Shown: positions 9,546 through 19,605, counted from the stretch's first letter. The stretch is 64,000 bases of DNA from Lachnospiraceae bacterium OF09-6 (GCA_003435055.1 QUMM01000006.1:1-64000); one strand, 5' to 3'. Numbers and translations are program-made. The notes: generated from the sequence alone by a model not told the origin.

Positions 9546-9566
9546 TGGCAGTACTCCTGTTTTTTT
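9530..9566. terminator. Hairpin after the DUF362 gene
   Basis: A perfect 11-bp stem, CAGGAGTACTG with its complement and an 8-nt loop, just past the DUF362 stop. The T7 run is on the plus strand, while the minus side has only TTT, so termination of the minus-strand gene may be partial. Confidence 0.6.
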
Positions 9567-10692
9567 ACTTTACCTCAATTAATTCGTACTCATCGGTACC
9601 CAGACCAAGCTTCTTGGCATGCTCAATACAGCTTACCCAATTAGTATCTGGATGACTCATATGGAAATGATCATGGTGTTTACTTTCTTCCTCATGTTCT
9701 TTCACATGCTCTTCCAGTACACTTCCATGGATCACCGGTTGCGCATTTACTGCATCTGCACAGGCCTTGTCCAGTGCTACCGGGTCAAAGGATGCAAACA
9801 TACCTACATCCGGTACAATAGGAAGGTCATTTTCTGCATGACAGTCACAGTTTGGAGATACATCCATAACCAGACTGATATGGAAAGCCGGACGATTGTT
9901 GATGACTGCTTTTGAATATTCTGCAATTTTGCAGTTCAAGATATCATTCGCCTCATCGCTGGCTGCCAGAACAGCATCCTTCGGACAGACTCCGATGCAA
10001 CGTCCGCACCCTACGCACTTGTCATGATTGATAGATGCCTTCTTGTCTGTCACGACAGCAGCGCTGTGTGCACAGATTCTGGAGCAGGCTCCACATCCGA
10101 TACAAAGTTCCTGGTCTACATGTGGCTTTCCAGCACTGTGCATCTCCATCTTACCGGCACGGGAACCACATCCCATACCAATGTTCTTCAGCGTGCCACC
10201 AAATCCGGTTGCTTCATGTCCCTTAAAATGTGTCAGTGTAAGGAATACATCCGCATCCATAATGGCGCGTCCGATCTTCGCTTCTTTTACATATTCGCCG
10301 CCTTCTACCGGTACCAGAACGTCATCTGTTCCCTTCAGTCCATCGCCAATCAGGATATGGCATCCGGTCGTATATGGTGTAAAGCCATTCAGATAAGCAC
10401 TCTCGATGTGATCCAGTGCATTCTTACGGCCACCTACATACAGCGTATTGCAGTCTGTCAGGTATGGTTTTCCACCCAGTTCTTTTACAATATCTGCAAT
10501 GGTTCTGGCATAGTTTGGACGAAGAAATGCCAGATTGCCAGGTTCACCGAAATGAATCTTGATCGCTACATACTTATTCTCAAAATCAATGTTCGCAATA
10601 CCGGCTTTTTTTACCAGTTTCGTCAATTTCAGCTGCAGATTGGTATTCGTCCCGGTACGCAGATTGGTAAAGTATACTTTTGATGCTTCCAT
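9565..10692 (-). CDS. DUF362 domain protein with two 4Fe-4S clusters
   Basis: A 375-aa cytosolic protein. The N-terminal 180 residues are the DUF362 domain (VAIKIHFGEPGN, TDCNTLYVGGR, LTHFKGHEATGFGG). Two ferredoxin-type motifs follow at about 195-230: CIGCGACSRIC and CVGCGRCIGVCP. After a further conserved part (HISLVMDVSPNCDCHAENDLP) comes a His-rich tail. The family is taken to be redox-active or an iron-sulfur assembly factor, with no firm reaction known. An AAAGGAGA site precedes the ATG. It lies downstream of the GntR gene but is separated by 88 nt. Confidence 0.88.
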   Translation of the reverse strand: MEASKVYFTNLRTGTNTNLQLKLTKLVKKAGIANIDFENKYVAIKIHFGEPGNLAFLRPNYARTIADIVKELGGKPYLTDCNTLYVGGRKNALDHIESAYLNGFTPYTTGCHILIGDGLKGTDDVLVPVEGGEYVKEAKIGRAIMDADVFLTLTHFKGHEATGFGGTLKNIGMGCGSRAGKMEMHSAGKPHVDQELCIGCGACSRICAHSAAVVTDKKASINHDKCVGCGRCIGVCPKDAVLAASDEANDILNCKIAEYSKAVINNRPAFHISLVMDVSPNCDCHAENDLPIVPDVGMFASFDPVALDKACADAVNAQPVIHGSVLEEHVKEHEEESKHHDHFHMSHPDTNWVSCIEHAKKLGLGTDEYELIEVK

Positions 10693-10780
10693 ATTAGTAA
10701 TCTCCTTTTATTATTTTTCTTTATTGTAAGAGTTGCTCCAAATTATGTCAAATATAAATATCCGGACAGCCCTTTTTATT

Positions 10781-11455
10781 TTATTTTTCCGGTCCTGCCA
10801 GATTCCGTTCAATGGCTTCCTGCTGGTTGATGATATGCGTTCTCATCACCTGTCCGGCTTTTTCTTTGTCCTTTTTTTTGATGGCCTTACGGATCGCATC
10901 GTGCTCATCGATCAGCAGCTTGTACATTCTCTTATCCTTCATATATTCCATACGGTAGCGGTACATCTGTTCTCTTAAGTTCAGCAGCATCTGCTGCAGT
11001 CTTTTATTATTGGTCGCCGAATAAATAATCTCATGGAACTGCATATCCGCTCCCACACAGCCCAGCAAATCATCTCCTTCTGCACAGCGTTTAAAATCAT
11101 TGGCTGCCTGCTTTAATGCCTTCAACTGTTCTTCTGTCGCACAGTCGCAGGCTTTCTTTACGGCCAGTTCCTCCAGTGCTTCCCGTACTTCCAGTACATC
11201 ATTCAGATCCTGAATAGTGATATCCGCAACGATCGCCCCTCTTCGCGGAATCATAATCACCAGACCTTCCAGCTCCAGCTTTCTTAATGCTTCCCTTACC
11301 GGAGTTCTGCTGACACCAAGCTTCTGTGCCAGCTGGATCTCCATCAGTCTTTCTCCTGGCTTTAATTCTCCCTTAAGAATCGCATTTCGAAGGGTCTGGA
11401 AAACCACATCACGCAATGGGAGATATTCGTTCATATTTACCTGAAAATTATCCAT
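10781..11455 (-). CDS. GntR-family (FCD) transcriptional regulator
   Basis: A 224-aa regulator with an N-terminal winged helix (LKPGERLMEIQLAQKLGVSRTPVREALRKLELEGL, about 30-70, in segments) and a C-terminal FCD helical ligand domain (about 85-215). FCD regulators usually bind carboxylic acids or amino acids and repress nearby operons. GGAGGAAAAAAG precedes the ATG. It starts 29 nt after the ispE stop, so it is probably read from the ispE promoter. Nothing nearby identifies its ligand. Confidence 0.88.
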   Translation of the reverse strand: MDNFQVNMNEYLPLRDVVFQTLRNAILKGELKPGERLMEIQLAQKLGVSRTPVREALRKLELEGLVIMIPRRGAIVADITIQDLNDVLEVREALEELAVKKACDCATEEQLKALKQAANDFKRCAEGDDLLGCVGADMQFHEIIYSATNNKRLQQMLLNLREQMYRYRMEYMKDKRMYKLLIDEHDAIRKAIKKKDKEKAGQVMRTHIINQQEAIERNLAGPEK

Positions 11456-11484
11456 CTTTTTTCCTCCGTATTTTCGTCCAGATT

Positions 11485-12342
11485 TTATTGCCGTACCAGA
11501 TAAACCTGCTTTGCTGCTTTTTCTTTTTTCAGCAGACGACAGACTTCCTGCGCTTTGTCTTCTTTTTCAAATATTCCAAATACAGTTGGGCCGCTTCCGC
11601 TCATCATCGCCCCCATTGCACCGTATTTCATCATCGTATGCTTGATCTCATCTATAACCGGATAGGCTGGTATCGTCACAGTCTCCAGAACGTTTCCCAT
11701 CCTGGTCACCAGCTGCTCCAGATTGTTCTCCCGCAGTGCCTGTACCTGTCCGTCAATATCCGGATGTTCGGTAAGTTCTCCCACCTTCAGGTTGCCATAT
11801 ACGAATTTTGTCGATACATGGATCTTCGGCTTGGCAATCACCAGGCTGCAATGTGGCATGGCTGGGAGCGGGGTCAGTTCTTCCCCGATCCCCTCTGCCA
11901 GAGCTGTACCTCTCATAATACAGAATGGCACATCCGCACCGATCTTTACGCCACGTTTCATCAGCTGCTTTTTATTCAGCCCCAGCTGGAATATTCTGTT
12001 CACACCTACCATGACGGCAGCAGCATCTGTACTTCCTCCGGCCATTCCCGCTGCTACCGGAATATACTTCTGAAGTTCAATCTCCAGACCGCCATCCACC
12101 TGGAATTCATCCATCAGCAGCTTCGCTGCACGATACACCAGATTGTCCTCATTCACCGGAAGATACGACAGATTCGCAGTCACTATGATGCCAGGTTCTG
12201 TCTTTTTGCGTAACGTGATCTTATCATACAGATTGATCATCTGCATAATCATTCGTACCTCATGATACCCGTCTTCCCGCTTTCTTACTACGTCCAGTCC
12301 AAGATTAATCTTGGCTTTTGCTTTCAATTTCAGTTCTCTCAT
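11485..12342 (-). CDS. ispE: 4-diphosphocytidyl-2-C-methyl-D-erythritol kinase
   Basis: A GHMP kinase of the MEP isoprenoid pathway; it phosphorylates CDP-methylerythritol with ATP. The 285-aa protein has the family start (KAKAKINLGLDVVRKREDGYH), the GHMP glycine-rich loop (PVAAGMAGGSTDAAA, about 92-106) and the C-terminal MSGSGPTVFGIF. GAGGGAAATACAT precedes the ATG. Confidence 0.94.
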   Translation of the reverse strand: MRELKLKAKAKINLGLDVVRKREDGYHEVRMIMQMINLYDKITLRKKTEPGIIVTANLSYLPVNEDNLVYRAAKLLMDEFQVDGGLEIELQKYIPVAAGMAGGSTDAAAVMVGVNRIFQLGLNKKQLMKRGVKIGADVPFCIMRGTALAEGIGEELTPLPAMPHCSLVIAKPKIHVSTKFVYGNLKVGELTEHPDIDGQVQALRENNLEQLVTRMGNVLETVTIPAYPVIDEIKHTMMKYGAMGAMMSGSGPTVFGIFEKEDKAQEVCRLLKKEKAAKQVYLVRQ

Positions 12343-12416
12343 ATGTATTTCCCTCGTACATTGTATACAGTTATGTTTCTATTCTATCATCTTTTTTCTG
12401 ATTGTCAATCAGCTAG

Positions 12417-13982
12417 TTAGTTCAATGAAACAGTTTTTACAATGATCAATCCGATTCCTGGTCTTACCTCTTTTTCTTCTATCTGGTTCAGCTGACAGAT
12501 CCGCTCCGGAGTCGTATAGTATCGTTTGGCAATACTCCATAAGGTGTCTCCCGGCTGCACAATGTAGCCCACGATTCCAGGCATCTCCTGTATCTTTCTC
12601 AGATCCATTTCCCTGATCTCGATATCTGTGATAAATGCCTCCTGTTGTTCTTTTACCACAAAAAGTTCCATAGCCACTGTTGCCTTGATCTCTGCGGTTT
12701 CGCTGTCCAGCATATTGACGCCCAGCTGCTCCAGATGATTCTGAATTCGGAACCGACAGTGTTCATCCAGCTGTTCCATTGACGCCAGCTGTTGAAATGG
12801 TACTGCTGCTTCCATCACTGCATACGGATTCTTATCATCTGAAGACAGATACAGCACCTGCACCATCACAGCGCCCTCCAGCATCAGTCCTTCTTCCGTT
12901 ATGCGCACATCATCCATCTTTACCGTACCTATGCTGCTGCAGACCTGCAGGATTCTTGGCTGCGTGGCCGTAAGTCTCCCTTTTCCACCTGCTTTGATAC
13001 GGAGACTGCTCTTTGCCATCAGGCTTTCATACTGACTGATCTCCCGGTCTGGAACCAGTTCTTTTACCGGCGAGTATACATCCGTCAAAATCTCTGCACG
13101 TTCTTCTTCATATAGATGGATGACCATTCCCAGTGCTGCTTCTACAGATAGCTGCCTTTTTTCTCCATCATAGTCTTCTGACGCTTCTATGCTGCAATGC
13201 TCCATCTGTACCTCTATCTGAGAGACCAGATTTGCTCCTGCTCCGGGACAATCCAGATTTCCCTGGAACGGAACTGCCGACTCCAGCCACTGAAGTCCCG
13301 CCTGTTCTTCCTCCCCTTCATATAAAAGAAAGAGAAACAGTTCTCCACGAACGGACAGTTTGCCATCTTCCGGCCGCACTTCTATTCCACGCAGCTGTAC
13401 ACTGTCCCAGAGGATGGTTCGGATCGTAGATTTGCTGGATGGCAATGTCAGACTTTCCTTCAACCGATAAATATCTTTTTTACATTCCTTCAGTTCCAAC
13501 AGCTCCAGTTCTTTTTTCTGAATGCTCACATCCGCCATTCCATGCAGTTCTACTGCTGCCTGAATCTCTTTGCTTTCTTCTAAGTGAAATACAAAGGTGA
13601 TCAGTCCTCTGATACTTACTTTTCTGGAATTGATCAGTGAGACAGTGATATCCTCCAGTTCCCATCCTACCTGTACGTTTTCTTTTCCCACTTTTCCCTC
13701 CAGCATCCGGCTCTCCTGAAAAGGAATCGTCTCTTCCAATCGGTGAATCCGATGTTCCTGCGTATCATCCTGATACAGAATCTGCACCTTCCACTGACCA
13801 TTTAAGGTAATCCGGCTATCTTCTGTCTGTATTTCATCCACATTCAGCATGGCCTTTTTCCACACTATTTTACCAGCATCCGGCAGGCTGTCCGGCACGA
13901 TACAATCTTCCTCCAATGTCATCTGGTCTGTGGTACTTCCGTTTTCTCTCAGCAGTCTGATATTCTTTTTTAACAGATCCAT
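12417..13982 (-). CDS. DUF3794/LysM spore-coat morphogenesis-type protein (SipL-like)
   Basis: About 521 aa. It has repeated DUF3794 (SPOCS) segments through residues 1-450 and a C-terminal LysM domain (YIVQPGDTLWSIAKRYYT, about 465-515). Family knowledge: this architecture is that of SipL/SpoVID-like proteins, which connect the coat base layer to the forespore surface in Clostridia. The start at 13982 (MDLLKKNIRLL) follows GGGAGGTGCAAG; the longer frame to 14012 overlaps the upstream gene. It fits the sporulation genes elsewhere in the window. SipL itself is likely but not certain, because DUF3794 proteins are multiple in some genomes. Confidence 0.82.
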   Translation of the reverse strand: MDLLKKNIRLLRENGSTTDQMTLEEDCIVPDSLPDAGKIVWKKAMLNVDEIQTEDSRITLNGQWKVQILYQDDTQEHRIHRLEETIPFQESRMLEGKVGKENVQVGWELEDITVSLINSRKVSIRGLITFVFHLEESKEIQAAVELHGMADVSIQKKELELLELKECKKDIYRLKESLTLPSSKSTIRTILWDSVQLRGIEVRPEDGKLSVRGELFLFLLYEGEEEQAGLQWLESAVPFQGNLDCPGAGANLVSQIEVQMEHCSIEASEDYDGEKRQLSVEAALGMVIHLYEEERAEILTDVYSPVKELVPDREISQYESLMAKSSLRIKAGGKGRLTATQPRILQVCSSIGTVKMDDVRITEEGLMLEGAVMVQVLYLSSDDKNPYAVMEAAVPFQQLASMEQLDEHCRFRIQNHLEQLGVNMLDSETAEIKATVAMELFVVKEQQEAFITDIEIREMDLRKIQEMPGIVGYIVQPGDTLWSIAKRYYTTPERICQLNQIEEKEVRPGIGLIIVKTVSLN

Positions 13983-14004
13983 CTTGCACCTCCCTGATCT
14001 CTCA

Positions 14005-14421
14005 CTATTCAAACAGGATACTTTCTCCGGTTTTCTCCAGCCTCACAACGATATATGGCCAGGTTGCCTCTTCCGGCAGAGTTTCCCCGGCGGATGGCCC
14101 CAACAGCTCAAACCGGATATGAATGCCATCCTCATCCAGGTAACAGTATTTTGTTGTGATGCTATATCCACCGGTTTTCTGCTCGCCAAATCCACGGGCG
14201 ATATAAAGCATTTCATCTTTTTCATAACTTAGCTTCATTTCCTTGGTTTTATTTTCCTCAATCACCTCAGCCAGTGGCTGTGGAATCTCATCTTCCTTCA
14301 ACACAGTACATTCCAGATCCTGATGCTGGTCAGACTGCTTCTTTGCCACGCTGCAGCCTGCCAGCAACAGGATTACCCCCAGAAGCAGCAGCCATATTCC
14401 ATATCTTCGTATTTCAGACAT
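14005..14421 (-). CDS. PrcB-like lipoprotein
   Basis: A 138-aa protein with a lipobox (LLLAGC, Cys at about 23), so predicted to be lipid-anchored on the outer face of the membrane. The body (GFGEQKTGGYSITTKYCYLD and ending WPYIVVRLEKT) matches the protease-complex-subunit PrcB family, small extracellular proteins of uncertain role. It precedes the DUF3794 gene with 22 nt between its stop and that start. It is probably in the same operon and possibly sporulation-linked. Confidence 0.65.
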   Translation of the reverse strand: MSEIRRYGIWLLLLGVILLLAGCSVAKKQSDQHQDLECTVLKEDEIPQPLAEVIEENKTKEMKLSYEKDEMLYIARGFGEQKTGGYSITTKYCYLDEDGIHIRFELLGPSAGETLPEEATWPYIVVRLEKTGESILFE

Positions 14422-14490
14422 AACATCTCCCCTTCATTCTTTCTTTTCTACTATCTTTATGAAGGAGTCTCTGGGAATATGTTTTTCTGA

Positions 14491-14519
14491 TTGCAAGATG
14501 CCTGGATTTTCAGTATACT
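14491..14519 (+). promoter_or_regulatory. plsC promoter
   Basis: TTGCAA (14491-14496) and TATACT (14514-14519) with a 17-nt spacer, about 45 nt before the plsC start. Confidence 0.65.
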
Positions 14520-14565
14520 GTTACAGAAGCAATTGAAAATTTATAAAAACAGAAAGGAAATCATT

Positions 14566-15288
14566 ATGATACGACTGATCATCGTAGCACTGACGCTTGT
14601 ACTGTTTCTGATTCTGTCCATCCCGGTTCTGATCGTAGAATGGATCATTGGAAAGTTCAATCCTCGTGCAAGAGATATTTCCTCCCTGCGCATCATACAG
14701 GGAGTATTCAAACTGATTTTCTGGGAAACCGGTTCTCATCTGACTATTATCGGAGAAGAGAACATACCGAAGGGCGAAACGGTTCTCTATGTGGGAAATC
14801 ACAGAAGCTATTTTGATGTGGTGACGGCTTACAGCCGATGTCCGGATCTGACCGGCTTTGTTTCTAAGGATAATCTGGAAAAAATCCCACTGCTGTCTGC
14901 CTGGATGAGACGTCTTTACTGCCTGTTCCTGAATCGTTCCGATATCCGTCAGGGGCTGAAAACCATTCTGACCGGTGTGGAACAGATGAAGTCCGGTATT
15001 TCCATGTGTATTTACCCGGAAGGGACCCGGAATCATGAAGAGGAACTTCTTCCATTTAAAGAAGGCAGTCTGAAGATGGCTGAAAAGACAGGATGTGCTA
15101 TCATCCCCATGGCTATCTGCCACAGTGATGATATCTTTGAGAATCATATGCCATGGATCCGCCCAGCCAATGTCATTCTGGAATATGGCAAACCGATTTA
15201 TCCAAAAGAATTATCCAAAGAAGATCGAAAATTCCTGGGTGCTTACACAAGAGATGTGATCACAGAAATGTATCAGAAAAATAATTAA
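14566..15288 (+). CDS. plsC: 1-acyl-sn-glycerol-3-phosphate acyltransferase
   Basis: Makes phosphatidic acid by adding the second acyl chain to lysophosphatidic acid at the inner membrane face. The 240-aa protein has an N-terminal membrane segment (about 3-25), the catalytic NHRSYFD (HX4D) near residue 80, the FLNRSD block and the substrate-binding EGTRN near 150. The start at 14566 is preceded by AAAGGAAAT; the in-frame ATG at 14491 overlaps the promoter. It is one of the few plus-strand genes here and is transcribed alone. Confidence 0.92.
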   Translation: MIRLIIVALTLVLFLILSIPVLIVEWIIGKFNPRARDISSLRIIQGVFKLIFWETGSHLTIIGEENIPKGETVLYVGNHRSYFDVVTAYSRCPDLTGFVSKDNLEKIPLLSAWMRRLYCLFLNRSDIRQGLKTILTGVEQMKSGISMCIYPEGTRNHEEELLPFKEGSLKMAEKTGCAIIPMAICHSDDIFENHMPWIRPANVILEYGKPIYPKELSKEDRKFLGAYTRDVITEMYQKNN

Positions 15289-15289
15289 A

Positions 15290-15344
15290 CCAACGGGGAC
15301 GGTGTTTCTGGCTCTAAAGAGCCAGAAAACACCGTCCCTGTTGG
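15290..15344. repeat. Long perfect hairpin, REP-like
   Basis: A 25-bp inverted repeat with a 4-nt loop that begins CCAACGGGGACGGTGTTT, located between the convergent plsC and DUF1002 genes. Neither side has a T-run, so it may be a two-way terminator without a U-tract or a repetitive extragenic palindrome. GGGGACGGTGTT-like palindromes are common REP sequences in other bacteria. Confidence 0.6.
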
Positions 15345-15345
15345 C

Positions 15346-17058
15346 TTAGAAGTTTCCAGTCTCTTCCTGGAAATCAGCAAATTCATCTTCTGTACTATCT
15401 TCATTCTGTTCTTCTGCCGGAGCTTCCTGAGCTGCATCCTTGCTCACTGCCGCTTCTGACTCCAGATCTGGCTGTTCTACGCCAAATCCTGCTTCCAGAA
15501 TAACCATGATACTACGATAAACAACCACTGCATCATTGTTCTCCAGCTGAGAATCTTCCAGAATCTTCTCAGAATCTTTCAGAACCAGTCTTCTGACATA
15601 TTTATCCATCTGTACCAGATCTGCATCTTCATAATGTTTATCTTCTGCCAGATCCTGCGTCTCTTCTACAATGTTCTGAGGAATCTCTGTATCCAGTGCC
15701 TCTTCCTGCGCAACCTTTTCTGCTCCTTCTGCCAGTACCTTCAGCAGATATTTTTCTACTGCTTCTGGCAGCTTCTTTGCAGCATCTTCGGTCAGATATA
15801 CCACGGTTCCGTCATCTCCGGTTACCTGCTTCTCTGTATAAGCCTGATCCAGATTGGACTTCACTTCATCATAGATTGCTTTCTTTTCCGGATCCAGATC
15901 CTCTGCTTTGATTGTGCTTTCTGTTTCTGCTCCTGCTTCTGTTGCTGCCTCTGTAATTGCTTCTGTCTCAGCAGCTTCGCTGGTTACTGTTCCATCTCCG
16001 GTTGCTTCCGGAATACCAGTTCCATTATCACCTTCTGTCTCAGCCTCTGTCTGTTCCAGAACAGTCTGTGTGGTCGTAGATTCTGATGCATTGGTAGAAT
16101 TTGGATCCAGTGCAGAAATATCAGTATTATCCAGAATATTTTCTGTCTGATCCTGTGCACCGTCAATGGTAATATCAGCATTATCCTGTGCTGCTTCACT
16201 TTCCTGTGTCTGTTCTTCCGCTGCGGCCTCAGCTTCCTGTGCCTTCTTCTCTGCTTCCGCCTGCTGTTCTTCTGATGCGCCTGCATCTCCGGCTACGTTC
16301 GCCTGTACACGCTCCAGTGTTGCCTTCAGCTGTGTGATATCGTAATCCTGCTGTGCAATCTTCTGCATCAGGGCTGCGATCTCGTCACTCTGATCCTGAC
16401 TCATGGTCACATCATAATTATTAGAAACATTGTTCACGATATTGTTGATCTCTCCGATATCGGTCACATTATTCTCAATTACCTGCAGCTTCGTCTCATT
16501 AATCACTGCAGTTGCCTTACTCTGTCCCACTGCATCTGCCAGATTACCAGTGGTTACCAGTTCTTCATTGGCCAGATCTTTCTTTTCCTCATCCAGCGTC
16601 ACATCACTGGCTGTCTCGTAAGCCATGATTACTCCGGTCAGTGCTCCGGTTCCGGATACTTCAAACGGAGATGCCGCTACTACCTGACAGTTGGTTACTC
16701 CGGAAGTTGACAGGGTAGATGCAATCATGTTACAGGTTACCCAGCTTAAGTTCGCTGTCTTGACCTGAATGCCACCCTTGGTAGTCGGTGCTACCAGTGC
16801 GCAGCTAAAGGTCTTTGTTCCGATCTGTTCCAGTGGGACATAGGAACCCAGATGTTCTCTTTCATCATTATTGTTGATATAAATAATATCCACAGTATCT
16901 GCACTGACACCAAAATACTTCAGCATCGTGTTCTGCTGATCCTGTGTCAGATCCGCTCCCAGTGTCACCACTCTGCGGCTGTCTGCCATAGCCGGTACGG
17001 CACAGCCAATGGTAAGTGCCAGACCCAGTGCAATACTGCTCAGTATTCTCTTTTTCAT
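15346..17058 (-). CDS. Secreted DUF1002 domain protein
   Basis: A 570-aa protein with a clear signal peptide (cut after AMA, about residue 25). The DUF1002 region covers about 26-250 (VVTLGADLTQDQQNTMLKYF, TANLSWVTCNMIASTL, LTGVIMAYETASD). A long Glu/Ala/Thr-rich, low-complexity acidic linker (about 265-400) is followed by a second helical DUF1002-type part (KAIYDEVKSNLDQAY onward) and an acidic tail. The function of DUF1002 is unknown; these proteins are frequent in Lachnospiraceae. GGAGGATAAGAAT precedes the ATG. It starts 15 nt past the murF stop, so it may be in the ddl-murF operon. Confidence 0.85.
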   Translation of the reverse strand: MKKRILSSIALGLALTIGCAVPAMADSRRVVTLGADLTQDQQNTMLKYFGVSADTVDIIYINNNDEREHLGSYVPLEQIGTKTFSCALVAPTTKGGIQVKTANLSWVTCNMIASTLSTSGVTNCQVVAASPFEVSGTGALTGVIMAYETASDVTLDEEKKDLANEELVTTGNLADAVGQSKATAVINETKLQVIENNVTDIGEINNIVNNVSNNYDVTMSQDQSDEIAALMQKIAQQDYDITQLKATLERVQANVAGDAGASEEQQAEAEKKAQEAEAAAEEQTQESEAAQDNADITIDGAQDQTENILDNTDISALDPNSTNASESTTTQTVLEQTEAETEGDNGTGIPEATGDGTVTSEAAETEAITEAATEAGAETESTIKAEDLDPEKKAIYDEVKSNLDQAYTEKQVTGDDGTVVYLTEDAAKKLPEAVEKYLLKVLAEGAEKVAQEEALDTEIPQNIVEETQDLAEDKHYEDADLVQMDKYVRRLVLKDSEKILEDSQLENNDAVVVYRSIMVILEAGFGVEQPDLESEAAVSKDAAQEAPAEEQNEDSTEDEFADFQEETGNF

Positions 17059-17073
17059 ATTCTTATCCTCCTT

Positions 17074-18446
17074 TTACTCCTGCTTTGTCAGCACTTCGAC
17101 TATTTTTTCGAAATGCATAAAATGAGATGCCTTCACCAGAATCGTGTCTCCCTGTTTCAGACACTGTTGGAGACTGTCGATTGCCTCTTCCAGTGTCTGC
17201 TTATGGATCACTTCCATCTGAGGGTTCGTCTCTTTTGCAGCCTTTGCCATGCCTTCTGATAAGGCCCCTACGCAGATCAACAGCTGAATTCCCTGCTGTC
17301 CTGCTGCCACACCTACTTCTTCGTGAAGCTGCTGCTCATTCTCCCCCAGCTCTCCCATATCTCCCAGGATCGCCACTTTTCTTCCCAGTGCATCGCCAAG
17401 GACCTTTAAAGATGCCTTCATTGATACCGGGTTTGCATTGTAACAGTCATCTACTACCGTATAGTTATCTGTCTCGATAATGTGAAATCTTCCACTCAAA
17501 GACTCCAGCTTCTCGATTCCCCGTTTGATTTCCTCTGTCGTCATCCCAAGGGACAGGCCAACGGCCGTTCCTGCCAGTGCATTATATACCATGTGGTATC
17601 CCGGAATCGGGATAGTCACATCAAAATCGCCCTGTCCGGTACAGATTCGGCAGGCGATCCCCTTCAGCCCCAGGCTGTGGATCTGTGTGGCAGAAATCAT
17701 TCGGTCACTGTCGATTCCAAAAAAGACCGGTTGTATGCCTTTGACTTCCTGTAACGTGGCCAGCTTATCATCATCACCGTTGAGTACGATTGTTCCAGCC
17801 GGCACCAGATAATCAAAAATCTCTGTTTTGGCTTTCAGGATGCCATCCCGGTCACCCAGGAACTCCAGATGGCATTGTCCAATATTGGTTATCACACAAA
17901 TATCCGGTCTGGCAATCTTACTCAGACGATGCATCTCACCGAAATGACTGATCCCCATCTCCAGAACGGCGATCTCGTCTTCCTCTCTCAGACGAAATAC
18001 CGTCAGCGGAAGTCCCAGTTCATTGTTAAAGTTCCCAAGAGTCTTGAGAACTCTGTACTTCTCTGACAATACGGAAGCGATCATCTCTTTGGTACTGGTC
18101 TTACCCACACTTCCCGTGATACCAACCACTTTGATATCCAGCTGTTTTCTGTAAAATTCTGCAATATCTTTGATCGCCTGCAGCGAAGAATCCACCTGTA
18201 TGTATGCACCAGCCGGAGCTTCTAATTCCTGCTCGCTGATCACACACAGTGCCCCCTGTTCAAATACGGCCGGGATAAACTTATGGGCATCCACCCTTTC
18301 TCCCTTAATTGCCACAAACAGGCTGTCTTTTCCTGCTTTGCGGCTGTCCGTCGTGATCTCTGCGATCGTTTTTCTTTTGCTGCTTCTGTGCCGTGGTAGA
18401 TACCACCACAGGCATCAGCAATATTTCCAAGTGTCATATTTTTCAT
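17074..18446 (-). CDS. murF: UDP-MurNAc-tripeptide--D-Ala-D-Ala ligase (frameshifted in this sequence)
   Basis: MurF adds the D-Ala-D-Ala dipeptide to the peptidoglycan precursor in the cytoplasm. Domains: Mur ligase N-terminal part (about 1-80), central ATPase with GSVGKTSTKEMI, and C-terminal domain after CYNANP. The N-terminal frame (MKNMTLGNIADACGG) breaks at 18369-18373: the coding strand has five A residues where six would join the frames. One added base gives 457 aa, a normal MurF length. The gene starts 13 nt after the ddl stop, and the two enzymes act in sequence. An error in the sequence is likely, because murF is essential. Confidence 0.93.
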
Positions 18447-18459
18447 ATGGAGTATGCTC

Positions 18460-19490
18460 CTACTTATTCTCTAATGATACACTGATCAGCTTATCACACA
18501 GATCAGCGAAAGACATTCCCAGTACTTCCGCTTCCTGTGGAAGAAGGCTGGTCGGTGTCATGCCCGGAAGTGTATTCGCCTCCAGACAGTACATATTATG
18601 GGATTCGTCCATCATAAAGTCCAGTCTTGCATAATTCTCCAGGCGAAGCACCTGATATCCCATCTCTGCAATCCGCTGCATCTTTCTGGTCAGTTCTTCT
18701 GATAATTCTGCCGGACAGGTCTCAATGGTGCTGCCTGCCTGATACTTATTCTTATAATCATAGAATCCTACAATCGGTGCAATCTCAATAATCGGATAGG
18801 CTTTTCCATTTACTACACCTATAGAGAATTCTCTTCCCTTCACATACTCTTCCACAACCAGCTTATCTTCATAAGAAAAGCCATTCTTCAGAGCCTGAGC
18901 AAATTCTTCTTCTGTCTTTACAATATAGACACCTACACTTGAGCCGCCACATGCGGTCTTTACCACACATGGGAACGTAAAGCCCAGTTCTTTCGCACTC
19001 TTTTGCACATCCTTCTTATGAAGAATGATCCCCTTCGGTGTCGGAACTCCGTTCTCCATGAACAGCTGCTTGGTAATGCTCTTATCCATAGCCAGTGCAC
19101 TTCCCAGGTATCCACTTCCAGTATACGGAATACCCATGAGATCAAACGTGGCCTGCACACGGCCATCTTCTCCACATGCTCCGTGAAGTGCCAGGAATAC
19201 CACATCCGCCGCATTACAAAGTTCCAGAACCTTTGGTCCGAAGAATGACTTTCTCTCCTTCTGGATCTTCGTTATCTGATCATTAAAGCTGCTCATATAT
19301 GCGACCTCTTTTTCCAGATCAAAGGGGTCGGTAAAATCGTATCCACATCTGTGTCTTCTCTCCCACAAAATACATCCACTAAAACTGCCTGATGTCCTTT
19401 GCTTCTCAGTGCTTCACATACTTTACTACCGGATACAATAGAGATTTCTCTTTCTGTGCTGGTTCCACCTGCCAGAACTACTATTTTCAT
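18460..19490 (-). CDS. ddl: D-alanine--D-alanine ligase (frameshifted in this sequence)
   Basis: Ddl joins two D-Ala molecules for cell-wall synthesis. Seen: the N-terminal GGTSTEREISIVSG, HGACGEDGRVQATFDLMGIPYTGSG (in two segments), the ATP-grasp core and the C-terminal EANTLPGMTPTSL. The frame breaks near 19335-19350: the first frame runs to DTDVD and the second resumes at YDFTDPFDLEKEV. One added base restores 343 aa. It lies directly before murF, which uses its product. Confidence 0.93.
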
Positions 19491-19538
19491 TTTTCTGCTA
19501 CCTCTTTTTCATTTTATCTCTTTCCAGTATACTCAAAA

Positions 19539-19570
19539 GGAAGTAATAACACAAGTGCATTATTACTTCC
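19539..19570 (-). terminator. Terminator of the aminotransferase gene
   Basis: An 11-bp perfect stem (GGAAGTAATAA with its complement) followed by TTTTGAG on the minus strand, 36 nt beyond the stop at 19606. Confidence 0.75.
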
Positions 19571-19605
19571 TCTATCTTAAGATTTTATGATGCCAGAGCC
19601 ATTTC

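Noticed and set aside
14491..14565. Upstream ATG as plsC start
   Set aside because: It overlaps the likely -35 and -10 and has no ribosome site. The ATG at 14566 has AAAGGAAAT and gives the usual N-terminal membrane helix.
15634..16150. Long plus-strand frames opposite the DUF1002 gene
   Set aside because: They mirror the low-complexity acidic linker on the other strand. They have no ribosome site or recognisable domain.
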